Both the position numbers and the translations under genes were made by a program. The notes beneath the pieces were generated by a model. It searched no databases and was not told where the DNA came from. It worked only from the letters and a program-made list of their open reading frames with translations. This document shows positions 36,301 through 48,862 of a stretch of DNA of 64,000 nt, one piece after another. Source of the DNA: Patagioenas fasciata (taxonomy: Eukaryota; Chordata; Aves; Columbiformes; Columbidae); assembly GCF_037038585.1 (NCBI RefSeq), contig NC_092523.1, positions 29,269,501 to 29,333,500 of the forward strand. The letters are read 5' to 3'. Numbering within the stretch: position 1 is the stretch's first letter; every line of letters starts with the position of its first letter.

Positions 36301-38653
36301 CACTGGCTCAGCTGCTCACCCAGCAACTTCACTTCAGCAAGCAAACCGACCACTGCAATTGTGTAATACCCATATTTCAATGGATGCAGAGCACAGAAAA
36401 CAGACTCTTGATGAATAATCAAGGCTTGAAAAATGTCAAGTAAACAGTTTCCAATTAGTGGTCCTCACCAAAATAAAGCTTTCCCGCTACCTACCTCCAG
36501 GGCAGCATTTTTGGGAGTCCATGGGAAGGGGCACTTGGTGACCAGGGGCACACCGGGCTACACAGGGAGGGCTCCCTTGCTCCAGGGGAAGCACAGTTGT
36601 GAACCCAAGAACAACAAAGCAGCATTACACTTAATCCACTGCCATCTGGCTTCATTTTGACAATCCACAAAATCAGACACAACATTCTTCTGCAAAATCC
36701 CTGAAAAACAACGCAGAGCTAGTGTCAAACCCAGCATCCCCTCCCTCCCTGGACCCTCTGAGGGCTTGAAAGAGAGGTTTCTCATAAAATGAAGAGCGAT
36801 TCCCCCATGTGACATTTCTGCAGGAGTGTTCAGGCTACAGATGTTTCCACTGTTGCAGAAGAGTTTGCATAACACAGCGCTGTTTGTCATATTTATGGAG
36901 ACAGGGAGGGGGAAGGGGATGAGAAAGAGAAAACAGGAGAAGCCGTGAGCCATGGTGTCAATCCATTGACGAGGAACCGCCTGAAAGAGCCTATCAAATC
37001 TGTATGTTTGCTCAGTGCTTGACCTGACCAAGGGAGAACCAGGACCACTTATCTTCCCCAGCAGAAACCAAATGGTCATCCCTGAGAGGCCAAGGTGAGC
37101 CACAGCCTCCAAACTAGCTGGGAACACAGTCCTTCTGCAAATCAGCAAGACAAATCACCTTGTTATTATTATTTCAAAACAGCATGTTGCAGGAAGCCTT
37201 TGTTTGCAACATTTGCACTGTATTGAGGCATGAAGGTAGTCTACATGGCCTGTTAAGCGGCCTCAAATATTGTCTCATTGCTGATGGCTCTCATAACTAC
37301 ATAACAGAAAAGTTTCTTTCCACAACAGAAGGCAGAAAGGCAACCAAAAATACTAAACTACTGCCTGATTCAGGCTAAATTGTGTTCAATTTGACAAACA
37401 CTGACTATCTGTAGAAAACAGCTTGCCAAGGCCTGAATCATATTTTGTCACCTCCCAGCTTAGGCGTGCAACTCAGCTCTGGGCTTTTTGTGCCCTTTCA
37501 GGCACTCGAGTGTTGGAGATGCCTGGTCTTCAGCATGACACAGACCTCCTGTAGTTCCTGTGTCATTGCTGCCAGCTCTGTGCAGATGTCTCAGATATTC
37601 TGGGACATCTCAGCTGGCACTAGATGCCTAAATTTAGGCAGCTGCATGAGATTGCAAGAGGTACCCTGCAGAGGCTATGTCCTCTGTTCCATCATCCTCC
37701 TGTAGTCCATGATCATAAATCTTCTTGCACTCCCTGGGTGCTACCTATGACAGGAGCAAACATATGTGGGCGTCTTCCCAGCTGCCAAAACAAGTGCACT
37801 AGCAAGGAAAACATTCACACTCATGAATGACACTTTGCTTAGCTTCCACAAAAAATGTCAGGGCAGACAGCAAGGCAGACACCATTTGCATACCTGCTTT
37901 AATGCCACTGGATGTCCCCAGGCATGGCCTGTGCTCTGCTCCTGAGCATGGCTGAGCATCTTGTCTTCCAGAAAGCTCATTACTGACAGCAGCATTCATG
38001 TTAACCAGGCACATCTCTGTTGAGCACTGTGTTTGTACATGCATTAACCAGGCATCTTTCTTAATGTTCAAGATTATGCCAGGGAACAACCTTGCCTGGC
38101 CTTCACACATGGATTAGAAGTGAGGGGAAATGGAAAGAGTAAGTTCCCCGTGCTACAGCAGTGCCACCTGCAAGGGACACGTAGCTTCGTAACAATTCTA
38201 TTGAAACTCCCAAATGTTTCCAGTTGTAACATATGAAAAACCACATTTACATCATGACCTGAGAGGAGGAAATGGCACGCTTGCACTAAATACTGTGGGA
38301 CTGGTTTTGCAGAAGTTGTACCTGCATGGGTTTCAACACTGTAGATAGAAAAGCCAAGCTCTCACACACCAACAGCTCAAGCAAGTACACACCCGGGAAG
38401 GAGGGGAAGGGAGAACATAATCTCCTGTAAAACCAGAACTGTAAGCAATACAAAAGAAACACTTATATTCAGGAGGACAATAAAGAAACAATGAGCAAAT
38501 AAGACACTTGTATCCCTAATATTAAAGAAAAAAAAAAAAAAAAGCAGCACTACAGAAACTTGATTATGAGCCAGGCTAAAAGGACTGGGGAACATCCACT
38601 ATGATTAATTACGCTGATTTGTGATGCCAATAGATTTTTAGGGAAGTCGGGGA
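30301..38653. other. Unique, AT-rich DNA, no gene recognised
   Basis: Possibly the 5' continuation of the decayed LINE up to about 31640, but I cannot align it. The block around 30415-30500 is rich in TATATA and CATACATA units, and 33080-33130 is rich in TATA/AT. The longest open frame of the window (36558-37148 minus, 196 codons) has no recognisable domain and shows mixed low-complexity composition. A 16-bp perfect palindrome lies at 37625-37640. Confidence 0.5.
30415..30515. repeat. TA/CATA-rich low-complexity tract
   Basis: Alternating TATATATAT, ATAGATATATATACATACATAG and ATATACAGATATGTG segments over about 100 bp. Confidence 0.7.
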
Positions 38654-38660
38654 TATAAAA
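38654..38660 (+). promoter_or_regulatory. Candidate TATA box with upstream CCAAT
   Basis: TATAAAAG is flanked by GGGGA on the left, with CCAAT at 38627-38631. The spacing is shorter than usual for a CCAAT/TATA promoter and no gene follows. Weak candidate. Confidence 0.2.
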
Positions 38661-40599
38661 GACAAATAGCATGACTAGTAACAGATTTCAAGCTGAAATT
38701 ATAAGCTGCTGTGACGTTGCTGTTTAATTACCGGTATGTTTCATGAAATTGTATATTTTGCAGATTCAATTCAGGGTTTTGATCATGTCATGCTGCAGGC
38801 TTCTATCCCCCCTCAAAATATGCATCCTCCAAGGATGCTACAGCTGCATCCCCACTCCAGATGGAAAGTTAAATGTGCGGCTCCACTTTACAGTCAGTGA
38901 ACCTCTAAAAGGACAGTGGAGTTGGAATTGCAGGTTTGTACTGATGGCAGCAGTCTCCAGATTACAACGCCTTTTTGCACAGACATGCCTGGAACCTCTC
39001 TCTCCCTTTCCAGGCACCATGACTAAGTAGTCACTCAGCCTGGAAGTGGGCTGAGTTCCTGGTGGCATTAGAGAGCTTTATCTCAGGGACTGAGAGTAAC
39101 AGATGGGTAAGGGCAAGATGTTGGGACTGCTGGATTTTGAGGGAGTAATTCTGTTTGTTTTTATGAAAGATAAACTCCAGTTTGTTCCACTTTCATACAG
39201 GGCTTGTCCAACACTTTATAGTGATCATGACAGGATCTGACTTGGCTCGTGGCCAAAACTATGTCCTCTGTTTAATCATCAAGTGAGAGATATGCATGTT
39301 AAGTGTTTACAATGCTTTCTCCTCCATAGAAGCAGAAAAGCTCTGCCCCACTCATCCCAAAAAGGTCCCTTATTCTACTCTAGGAGCTTGTGAGTGCTCT
39401 TGAAAAATAAGTTTACATCCTTCTATGCTCATTTAACCACACCCGGGGCAGCATCTCCTTGCTCAGCATTGCTGTTAGAAAGAAGACAGCAGAAATTTGA
39501 CAACCCTTCATATACCTGCAGTAGGAGGAGGAGCTTTCTCTATGTGTTTTTAAGTATCTTAACAGTATCTGTGGAGAAAAGTAAGGCTGAATATTAAAAC
39601 ACCTCAATAACTTTTTACAAAAATAAAAAACAAACAAAAAACAAACCCCCAAAAAAACAGAAGACCACCATCAGTGAGATGTGCCCTCTATATTCAATTC
39701 ACTACTAAATGATTTTTTTTCACCTTTCCTTCATCTTATTGGACATACACAGCAATGAGTTCCCCTGTGTTGTTGGTGTTCTCTCAAGCCTACAAGAGGT
39801 TTGTCAACAGGGTTTGGAAGTGCCAGTCTGGAGTTACTAAACTTCCATATCCAGGTACAATCAGGTACCTTGAGTACAGCTCATCCTGCTTCCCACTCCC
39901 CTGCCCATCCTTTGCCTTTTCACTTGCTGAACTGGAGCTTCTCCAGGCAATTTGAACCAATCTGTATTTTGAGTTTATGCTAACAGATACCTGACATGAG
40001 TCTGCAACATTGCTTATGCCCAAAACAATATAATTTCAAAACTGTTTCACAGATCCCAACTTTATTCCTTTACTGGGGTACTATTAGACTCTATAATGGA
40101 AAGAGGGGTTTCGTTTTAAGGATGTTGGTTTTGCTTGTCTTTCCCTATATTGCGAACTGGCAATACTCTTGGAAATCTTTGCTGAGAGAGGGTATCCTAC
40201 AGCAATTAAGGTGTCTCAACGGAACTATATAAAACACTTGAGGAAAATGGAGTAAAAATTGTGAAAGACTGAAATATTCATCTCCCACCATCTGCTACAC
40301 AGGATATGTGCTATTTTACTGTTTCAATGCCCATAATCTCTCTGTGCAGAGCAGTTTAAAGCTCTGTTCTGTTTTAAAATAGAAAGGTAAAGCTTTTTTT
40401 CACACTCCATTTACTGGCCAGCTGGAACTACAATGTCTGCTCCTGCTCATTTATGAGAGTTCAGAGGAGAGGGTGCTGGGCAGCACCCCAGTTTAGCTGC
40501 TCTGTGGAAAAACACTGATAGGAGTAAAGGGGGGAAATGGCTGTAAAATTCTTCCTTAAAAGGCAAGAGAGGTCTTATGAATGAGAACTGCTGTCCTTA

Positions 40600-40672
40600 A
40601 CTTCATTTTACAGATAGCCTTCCCAAGGCCGAAGTCACTCACTCAGAAAGGATCTGAGAGACCAACCAGAAC
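40600..40672 (+). mobile_element. Possible MIR-like SINE remnant
   Basis: CTTCATTTTACAGATAG, then CCCAAGGCCGAAGTCACTCACTCAGAAAGG, follow the MIR order (CATTTTACAGATGAGG...GAAGTCACTCGCCCAAGG) with gaps. Weak. Confidence 0.3.
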
Positions 40673-41032
40673 ATGTTGCATGGCCTCACAGTATCATTCT
40701 CACCACGGGTGGGAAGCTGCAGCAAAGCCGCAGACTTAAAACCCAGGCCGAAATATCTTTAGAATTCAGTTATAGGATATAGCACAACAATCGTGGAAAA
40801 GGAAAGTGCGTAACAACAGAAAATAAATCACAGCTAATTGAAACATCATTTTAGAAACTATTGCGGCTCGCATAGTAAAAACACAACAAAGTACTTTTGC
40901 TTTTTTTTAGCAGAGGGTGCTTTTTGTTTTCACTTTTAAAGCACACACGTGGTACTCTGTGTGATTTACACTGTGCAGTGTTACTTTTTCCATCTATATT
41001 TATTTCATCTTCCTTCAACCACTGTCTTTCAG

Positions 41033-41071
41033 ATACTTCTTCACAGAGTGCTACTTCGAAGTCCACAAGAG
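41033..41071 (+). other. Microexon-like segment flanked by strong splice signals
   Basis: A pyrimidine-rich tract (41006-41030) ends in TTTCAG at 41032. After 39 nt comes AGAG|GTAAGT at 41072. The 39 nt are a multiple of three and open in at least two frames (for example TSSQSATSKSTR). No host gene on this strand is known from the window, so it may be a lncRNA exon or chance. Confidence 0.25.
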
Positions 41072-41160
41072 GTAAGTCATGTGGAGATTAAGTATTTCTG
41101 GCATTTTGTCATTAGTATTGCCAAAATCCTGCCTAAAATAGTCCTTCTGAGTGTCTCTAC

Positions 41161-41186
41161 AAAAAAAAAAAAAAAAAAAAAAAAAA
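41161..41186. repeat. Poly-A tract (26 A)
   Basis: An uninterrupted A run; no retroposed gene body is recognisable upstream. Confidence 0.9.
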
Positions 41187-41805
41187 TCCCCGGATTTCTA
41201 ATCCAAGTACTAGCTCAAGTACTGGGCTGCTTTTTTGGCTGATCTGCCAGCCAGAATGGTAGCCTATCAGACACTCTATCTGGATAGCCATTGCTGTAAC
41301 CATCTTTCTGGGTTACTTTTTTTGCCCTTCTCTCTCTTGCTATAGGAAGACCTGTTCTATTTTGTTGTGTGTAACAACCTATTTTAAATAAACAAGGATT
41401 CTCCTTATGTCTTTTCCAGCCTACACTGCAGTCAGTGTGCCTGCAGTTGAAGGAAGAGGTCCCACACTTCGGACTGGGTCCTGGAATTGCTGAAATGGGA
41501 CCACTGGTCAATATTATTTCAACAGAGGAGGAGAAAATACATTCCCATGGATGGAGAGGGTCAGCAGTAACCCTGTCATCCTTCTTCTCCTCCAGCTGGT
41601 GGAACTTTAGTCTTGTCTTGGTTGAACAAGGGCCAGGGGCTCTGCTGTCCCTGCTCACTGTCTGTTGAGATAGGGAAATACCTCCAGATTAGCTGATTGC
41701 ATTCATGCAGAAGTAGGTACATGGGCAAGAACTGTGGACATAATACTGGCTGTGAAATTCACGGCACCTCAAATTGTTCTAGATGTCTCTTCTAAGTACT
41801 GAAGA

Positions 41806-41852
41806 GAAAAAAAAAAAATCTATCTATCTATCTGTCTATCTGTCTATCTATC
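41806..41852. repeat. A12 followed by (TATC/TGTC)n microsatellite
   Basis: An A12 run passes directly into about eight tetranucleotide units alternating CTAT and CTGT. Confidence 0.9.
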
Positions 41853-43337
41853 CAAAACCTGTGGCTCTCCAGACGAAAAAAGATTTAAGAAAAGAGTGGA
41901 AAGTTGGTTTTCATTAACGTCATTGAGAGAAGAAGGACAAGATTTGCCACAGTGCTCTTTCATCCGCTCTGCAGCATTGCTGAGCTGGACCACAAGTGGT
42001 CCGGCAGTGGTGGCCACCATAGTCCTTGGGATCTACAAGAGCCACTCATTCTGCAGTCAGTGTCAGTCATGGACAGACTGAATGCCTGTCTATAACCCAG
42101 ATATACATCTGTGCAAAATAAACACTGCAGCAGTGATCAGAATTTCCTTCATCTGTCAGAGAAAACACCGTTGATGAAACATCCGTGTTGTTGCCATTCT
42201 TCAGAGAAGAAAGTGTATTAATTGAGAATCTTTTCCTCTAAGAGGTGTCTGATTCACTGCAAAACCAACATTTTGATTTGCCTGTTCACTGCTGTCACGA
42301 AACATGGGAAAAAATCCTCTTCAGAGTACCTTGGCAAGTTGAAGACAGTATTTTGAAACCAAGTTACCACATGTTCAGAAGGAAAAGGAAAGTACTCATG
42401 GAACATGTCCCACAGGCTCATAAAAAAATGGTCATTAACAAAGATTTTTAAAAGAGTTAAAGCGTGACAGTTACTGGAGGAAAGAAAATGCCAAGGGCTG
42501 CTTAGAACTGGAAAAACAGAAAATAACCCCAGCATTAAAAGCAGAAAGAACATGAACAATATTTCTTTCAACTTCCTGCAGAAAAATTCTAAAATATCTG
42601 CTACTTGAAAAGTCTGTAAATTAAGAAAAGACTAGAAAGCATCCTGAAAGCAGCTGTAAATTATACATCCACCATAGTCCTGTGACCTAGTGCAGAGCAG
42701 CCTCCTTTCCAACCTCCCAGCTCACAGATTGTCAGAGGAGAGCACGAATGAGTCACAGCTGTATCTTTCTAATTGCATTTCAGTTATTGAAGGGGAAGGC
42801 TTGTGTCTGGCCTGCACATGAAAAATGTCAGCTTCCCAGAGTGTTTACCCCACTGGGTGTTTGTTGGGTTGTTTTTTTTAAAAAAAATGTGTTTTAAGTC
42901 TCTAATGAAAAATGGGAATTTTATACCCTGCTGGTGGCATAATGGTTTCAGTTTGCCTGGATCTGGTAGACTCCACAGGGAGATGATATTATTAGGAAAA
43001 GAAAGGACGAGACTTCTGTAGAGACACAAAACAGGCAGCAGGGTTCTGGGGAGGCAGAGATGTTGCATGAGTTAAATTGGGGTGGAAGCTGCAGGCTCAG
43101 TGGCCCAACCCCAGCACTCAAAAAGGACCTGGTTTCAACCCAGCATCTAAATTCCCAGCTGTGTTGCACACAGGGACGTGGTACGAGACTGGCAGTGGGA
43201 AACAGCTTGTGCATCTCTGCTCCCAATGCTCTTCCAAGTCAGCCAAGCAACAGTAGGGACCAGATGTGCAAAAAATGCAGATGGGTTGCCTTTTTATTCA
43301 TCCAAGAGTGCCTAAAGAGTTGGCTAACATCATAGTG

Positions 43338-44805
43338 AGACCTCTCTCCATAATTTTTCAGTGTTCTTGGGAATCTGGAAAGGTCCCATAAGACTGGAAG
43401 CTGGCAAATGTTGTCCCAATCTACAAGAAGGGCAACAGGGATGACCCTGGCAACTACAAGCCTGTCAGCCTCACTTCAGTGCCTGCCAAAATCATGGAGA
43501 AAACTGTTCTGAGAGTTATTGAAAAACATCTGAATGACAATGCAGTCATTGGTCCCAGCCAGCATGGCTTCACGAGGGGAAAGTCTTGCCTGACCAACTT
43601 AATTTCATTCTCCAACAAGGTTACCCACCTAGTTGACCAAGGGAATCCTGTTGATGTGATCTTTTGAGATTTCAGTAAAGCCTTCAATACCATCTCTCAC
43701 AGTATCCTCCTGGACAAGATGTCCAGCATTCAGCTGGGTAAACACACAATGCACTGGGTGACCAATTGACTGACGGACCGGTCTCATAGGGTTCTAGTAA
43801 ATGTGGTTACTTTGGGCTGGTGACCAGTCACTAGTGGGGTTCTGCAAGGATCCATCCTAGGGCCAGTGCCCTCCAATGTCTTTAAAAATTACTTAGACTG
43901 AGGACTTGAGGGATTACTTAATAAATTTGCTGATGACACAACATTGGGGGGAACAGTCAACACTCTCAAGGGCAGAGAGGCCCTGCAGAGCGATCTGGAT
44001 AAATCGGAGAACTGGGCAATCACCAACCGCATGAAGTTCAACAAGAGCAAGTGTCAGGTTTTGCACCTGGGACATAGCAACCCAGACTGTCAGACTGGGA
44101 GACAAGATGCTGGAAAGCAGCTCTGCAAAGAAAGATCTGGGGGTTCTGATCGATGGCAAGTTGAACACGAGCCAGCAGGGTGCCCTGGCAGCCAAGAGGG
44201 CCAACTGTGTCCTGGGTACATCCAGCACAGCGTTGCCAGCCGGGTGAGGGAGGTGATTGTCCCGCTCTGCTCTGCACTGGTGCGGCCTCACCCAGAGCAC
44301 TGTGTGCATTTTGGGGAGACACAGGATAAAAAAGATACTAAGCTATTGGACAGTGTCCAGAAGAGGGCTACAAAGTTGGTGAAGGGTTTGGAGGGGAAGC
44401 CATATGAGAGGCAGCTCAGTCACTTGGTTTGTTCAGCCTGGAGAAGAGGAGGCTGAGGAGAGACCTCATCACAATCTACAGCTTCCTCACAAGGGGAAGA
44501 GGAAGGACAGGTGTGGAACTCTTCTCTCTGGCGACGAATGACAGAACCCAAGGGAGCGACATGAAGATGTGCCAGGGGAGATTTAGGTTGGACATTAGGA
44601 AGAGGTTCTTCACCCAAAGGGTGGTGGAGCACTGGAACAGGTTCCCCAGAGAGGTGTCACAGCCCCAAGCCTGACAGTATTCGAGAAGAGACTGCACAAC
44701 ACCCTCAGACACATGGTGTGAACTGTGGGGTTGTCATATGCAGGGACAACAGTTGGACTCAATGATCCTTGTGGGTCCCTTACAACTCAGGACATTCTAT
44801 GATTC
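43338..44805 (+). mobile_element. 5'-truncated CR1 LINE, 1.47 kb, with decayed reverse transcriptase
   Basis: Begins inside ORF2 (GACCTCTCTC...TTCTTGGGAATCTGG) and runs to the 3' tail GGTCCCTTACAACTCAGG...ATTCTATGATTC. The translated pieces, in order: NYKPVSLTSVPAKIMEK, GPSQHGFTRGKSCLTNL, DFSKAFNTISHSILLDKM, the catalytic block KFADDTTLGG (FADD is usual in CR1), MKFNKSKCQVLHLG, and RRATKLVKGLE to FFTQRVVEHWNRFPREV. It is inserted on the strand opposite to LNX1. Confidence 0.95.
43395..44680 (+). pseudogene. CR1 ORF2 reverse-transcriptase domain, inactivated
   Basis: The RT of CR1 copies element RNA into the genome at a nick. Here the frame is broken by TGA at 43665-43667, in place of the Leu usual in VIFLDFSKAF, by further stops in the following 250 bases, and by at least one frameshift around 44085-44110 where the PD-CQTG reading leaves the CR1 frame. 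The endonuclease domain is missing through 5' truncation. No function is expected. Confidence 0.9.
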
Positions 44806-47577
44806 GTACAGACTAAATGAAGGTCAGCAAGTCAGTACAGCACAGGTTTACACAAGAAAATCATCAGAGCTCATTCCTGTTTGGTTGTTTTCTCCATGCT
44901 CCCTCAGAGTGACCATCACCTCTCTAACAAGGGTGATGTAGCTCAGATATCTCTTTCCTTAGCTGGGGGCTACTAGGCTCTAATTTGCCCATCCCATAGA
45001 AGACTTTGAGATGGCATTTCTTGGCTTTTCTTACAGAATAGTCTCTACACAACCATCACACCTAGGAGAGATTTAAACCACAATCGTAAGAAAGACTCCT
45101 GGGTTCTTCGGTGTCTTTGGCACCTTTACAAAGTAACTAATAAAAGCATTGGCAAAACAGAAGGCAAATGGCAGCCAGCAAGTTTTGGAGGGAACATTGG
45201 CTACAGTTTTCAAAAGTGGAATGACTTTTCCTTCTTACTGCATTTCCTGTGAGATCCTGCTCTTCAATTAAGTCCTAAATCTCAATATAATTGCATTATT
45301 CATTTTTTGCCATGGTAGGGAGAAAAACTTAGCCTCAAATGGCTAGGATAGCATAACTTGAATTTATGTTGCATTGCCCAAGTTAGTTGAAATGCTATTT
45401 GGGATAAAAGAAGGACATATGCAATAGTGGAAACCTCAGTATGATGCGTTACAGATTTTCCTGTAAGAGGGAGTTTATTCAGAGAGCCAAGAAGTAGAGC
45501 TCACGCTATGTGTGGGAGGGATGGACACAACAACAAAACAAAGGAAGCACTTTAAGGACATGATGATTGTGCTCTGAAAAAATCAGAAGTCTGGACTTGA
45601 GGTCAATTTGAAAAGCCATATACAGGAGGCAGCAGGCACACCAGGTTTGTAAAGTTAGGTGAGAAATGTACAGCCATGCATTATTATGAATCACAAAAAC
45701 CAACTTGCTCCACATGAAGAACAGCAGATAACGTGAAACCCCCATTTACCAAGATGAATCAAAGCATTTGGTGCTAATGGTCTGAGATACGAGTGTTGAT
45801 GCTGGCATTACTCACATTCCTCTCCCCGCACTGCATGGTGGGCAACAGGAATTTACAATTTACAACTGCCAGACTGCTTGAATGTTCTCCCAATATGTTA
45901 ACCGTTGTCTTGTTTTGTATAGTTTTTTCCTAACATCATGGCTCCTTCACTAGGCTTTGTTGTGGGCAAGGTTATGTACATGGCAAAGATTCCCATATGG
46001 AATGGTTTAATGGCTCTGAGATATCCATGCGATCACTGTGGTTTGCAACAGATGGGGCTTGGCTAGACAAGGAGTCATTTACCGTGGGTGTTTTTACAAT
46101 TGTTTTACGCAGCTTTCCTGTCACCACGTGGAGGTAAAGCAGACAAGCGAAGTTTTCAGAGATGGAGAGGCTGGCTAGAAGGGACATGTTGGCCAAAAGA
46201 AAGAGAAAATGAAAGACACTAGAGAGTTAACAAATAATGCTCATGGCTGCATCTGAATTTTAATTAGTGCCTGGCCCTGTAAGTGCCACTTAGGTACTGT
46301 TCTTACTATCAGCCATGGGGCAGCCATTAACTCTTCTCCAGGTTGTGACTAATCCAACCAGTCAGGCCAACAGCCAGTGCAGAGACAACAGCCTCATCTC
46401 CTTCACCTATTTCAGCCCTACTTCCACTTTCTTCTACCCCCAGAGATAACAACATGTTATGCAACAACATGCATATTAATGTCACCATGTGGGCAGACTC
46501 TGGGTTGAAACATTGCAGCCTGAGTTACAGCTTGCAGTCATGAAAAGCAGTTGAAAAAAGTCAGTAAAGGTTTGTGAGGTTCCGGTTGGGTTCAAGTTTA
46601 GGCTGGGGTTATATTCCACAGAATCAAGGCTTTTTGTAGGTCCTCAGCTTGGGATTTCCCTCAGGGTTTCTCTTTTTACAAAGCAATGCAGGTTGAATCT
46701 GCAGCCTGTGTGTGCTGGTTACCACTTGTAGTTCCTCTGAGGAACCACCAGCTTTGAAACCATCCTGAGAGAGACAGAAGATGGCAATGGACAGTGGTAA
46801 AAATGGGCTTGTTGAGGGTTGAAGGCACTCTTCAACTTCTGCTGATTTCCCAAGCAGGAGGTTGGGAAGCACCAAGTGTCCACAGGCTTGCTGAGGGAAC
46901 ATGGAGCAGGCAAGAGTCAATTTGCTCTCAATGTTCAGGAAGACTGCATGGAGATAGGAACACCATAACCCTCCCCAGCTCGATTCGAAAGAAAACCTAC
47001 CTTTGACCCTTCCACAGGTTCAGCTAATCTCAAATATAACAGAGCCACAGATCTCCTACTCTCAGGGTAAAGGAGCAACGGAGAGGGCAGCGTAGGGCAG
47101 CATCTGGGCAAACAGCAAAACAAAAATCAACTGAAACAAAGAAGGACATTTAGAGGCAAAGAATGAGGAGTTGTGCAAAAGCAATGACATTTTTGATAGA
47201 ATAAAAAGCATATTAGCTGCAAGCCAAGTGCTGGATCCAGGGAGGAGACTTGAATCATCCCCTTGGATCTGCTCCACTCTTAATAAAACATTAACTGTTC
47301 ATTGAGAGAGAGCACACGTGTGTGCATGAATCAGTAGCCTGGTGGGTCTGCCTTTGAGAGATGAGACTTCCTGAGCACCAGTCCCTCTCCTAGTAAATGT
47401 TGTTTATCCAAAGTGGAACGACTTCAAGAGGAGAGGCTCCTCGGAGGAAGTGGCAACAGGAGACCTGGACAAGTCCCTTAACTACTCCACCATTCAACAA
47501 AGAGGACACACTCACAAACTTCTTCCTCTCTTTCTCTTTAAAGCATTCCAAACAGAAATATTTTGGGGGTTGGTTGG

Positions 47578-47645
47578 AGAAACAAACCAACCAACCAACA
47601 AACCAAACAAACAACCAACCACACACAAAAAAAAAAAAAAAACCA
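47578..47645. repeat. (AACC)n/(AAAC)n followed by poly-A
   Basis: AACCAACCAACCAAC, then AAACAAAC, then ACACAC and about 16 A in one imperfect tract. Confidence 0.85.
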
Positions 47646-48823
47646 AAGAAACAAAAAATGCCAAAGCCACACTCAAACAAACCTGAAAACCAGAATCCCT
47701 CTCAGCACTTTCTGACTTGGATTTACCCTTGCATTTTTTCAGCTGTAGGGCAGCCCTGGTGCAGACCCAAGGGATGGAGCAGATCCCACACACAGGCAAC
47801 CCAATTTCTACTAGCACTGCTGAAAGCAGCACCTCTCATAGCAGCAGGGAATGGCTCTCCGATAACAGGCAGCCACCTGTCTTGGGCTTCACTGCAGCCA
47901 CGAAGAGCAATAGCAAACCTGTTTTAATTAAACACTGTTTAAACACACCAAACAGTAATGGTCACGTACATTTGTCAGCTGGTCACATTCAGCTCTTAGC
48001 CAGTATGGTTTCAAAACTTGTTTGTGTTTCACATCAGCTATTTCCTGCAGGATCAATCCCTGCTAGCAGGCTGAATGCTTAAAAGCAGTGTTTCTTGGCC
48101 ATGTTAAAATCAAAGTACAACCTAACACTGTGAGGGAAGAAAAGAGATTGTCCTTCTTGTATCACATATTTTTTGAAGGCTGGGAGAGCAGGAATGAAAT
48201 GGCACACTTAGTACTAAGTTAACAAACTGGTACTGCTTTGTAAAACTGCTAATTTTGTTTTCAGTTGCACACTTTCACCTGGGCATTGCCAATCAGGAAA
48301 GTTATGTTGCCATTGCCATGACCAGAGGGGAGAATGTTTGTCGCCATCATGTCTGCTATCACCTTGCTATGTCTTATGAATCAGCCATGGACTGCAAATC
48401 ACAGGCTGCACAAGACTCCTCTAGCACAAATATTACTATAGTTTCCCTTCTATCAGGAGAAAGTAGAGATTTGGCTCAGTATGCCACCCGACTGCACTGT
48501 TCATCCTGATTTGCACCTCAAGATGCGATGCACTTACACAGAAAGAGGGATCTGCCCTAATTCATACAGCTACTGAGCTGGATAAGCCCCAGTGCTGTGG
48601 CATTCCCAAACCAGAGGGAAGGCAGCAGAGCTGAGGGGTGAGAAGGAAACAAGTGTGACAGCCCCAGGAGAGGCATGGACCACCGCAAGTGCTCCCACAA
48701 GAGACTTGGCTTCCAGGGCACAGGGTAGTCTCTGACTCCTCCCAGTACCTACTGCAGAGATCTGCAGAGATCCTTGGTTTCCTCCTGGTGCTGGGATGGG
48801 GAGGGAGCAAGTACTCTTAACAT

Positions 48824-48862
48824 GCACACACACACACACGCGCACACACACACACACACAGA
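48824..48862. repeat. (CA)n microsatellite
   Basis: About 19 CA units interrupted once by CGCG. Confidence 0.92.

Larger units (their letters stand above)
38661..43337. other. Unique DNA with simple repeats, no gene recognised
   Basis: Holds an A-rich tract near 39608-39657, a MIR-like remnant near 40600, the microexon-like segment at 41033-41071, a 26-A run at 41161-41186 and a TATC/TGTC microsatellite at 41818-41852. ORFs are short and without family resemblance. Confidence 0.5.

Noticed and set aside
41150..41186. TGTCTCTAC followed by poly-A, resembling an Alu end
   Set aside because: No Alu body is present and Alu does not occur in birds; the match is nine bases of chance.
47397..47927. 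176-codon plus-strand ORF
   Set aside because: Its middle is the translated AACC/poly-A tract (Asn/Gln/Thr/Lys runs); a low-complexity artefact.
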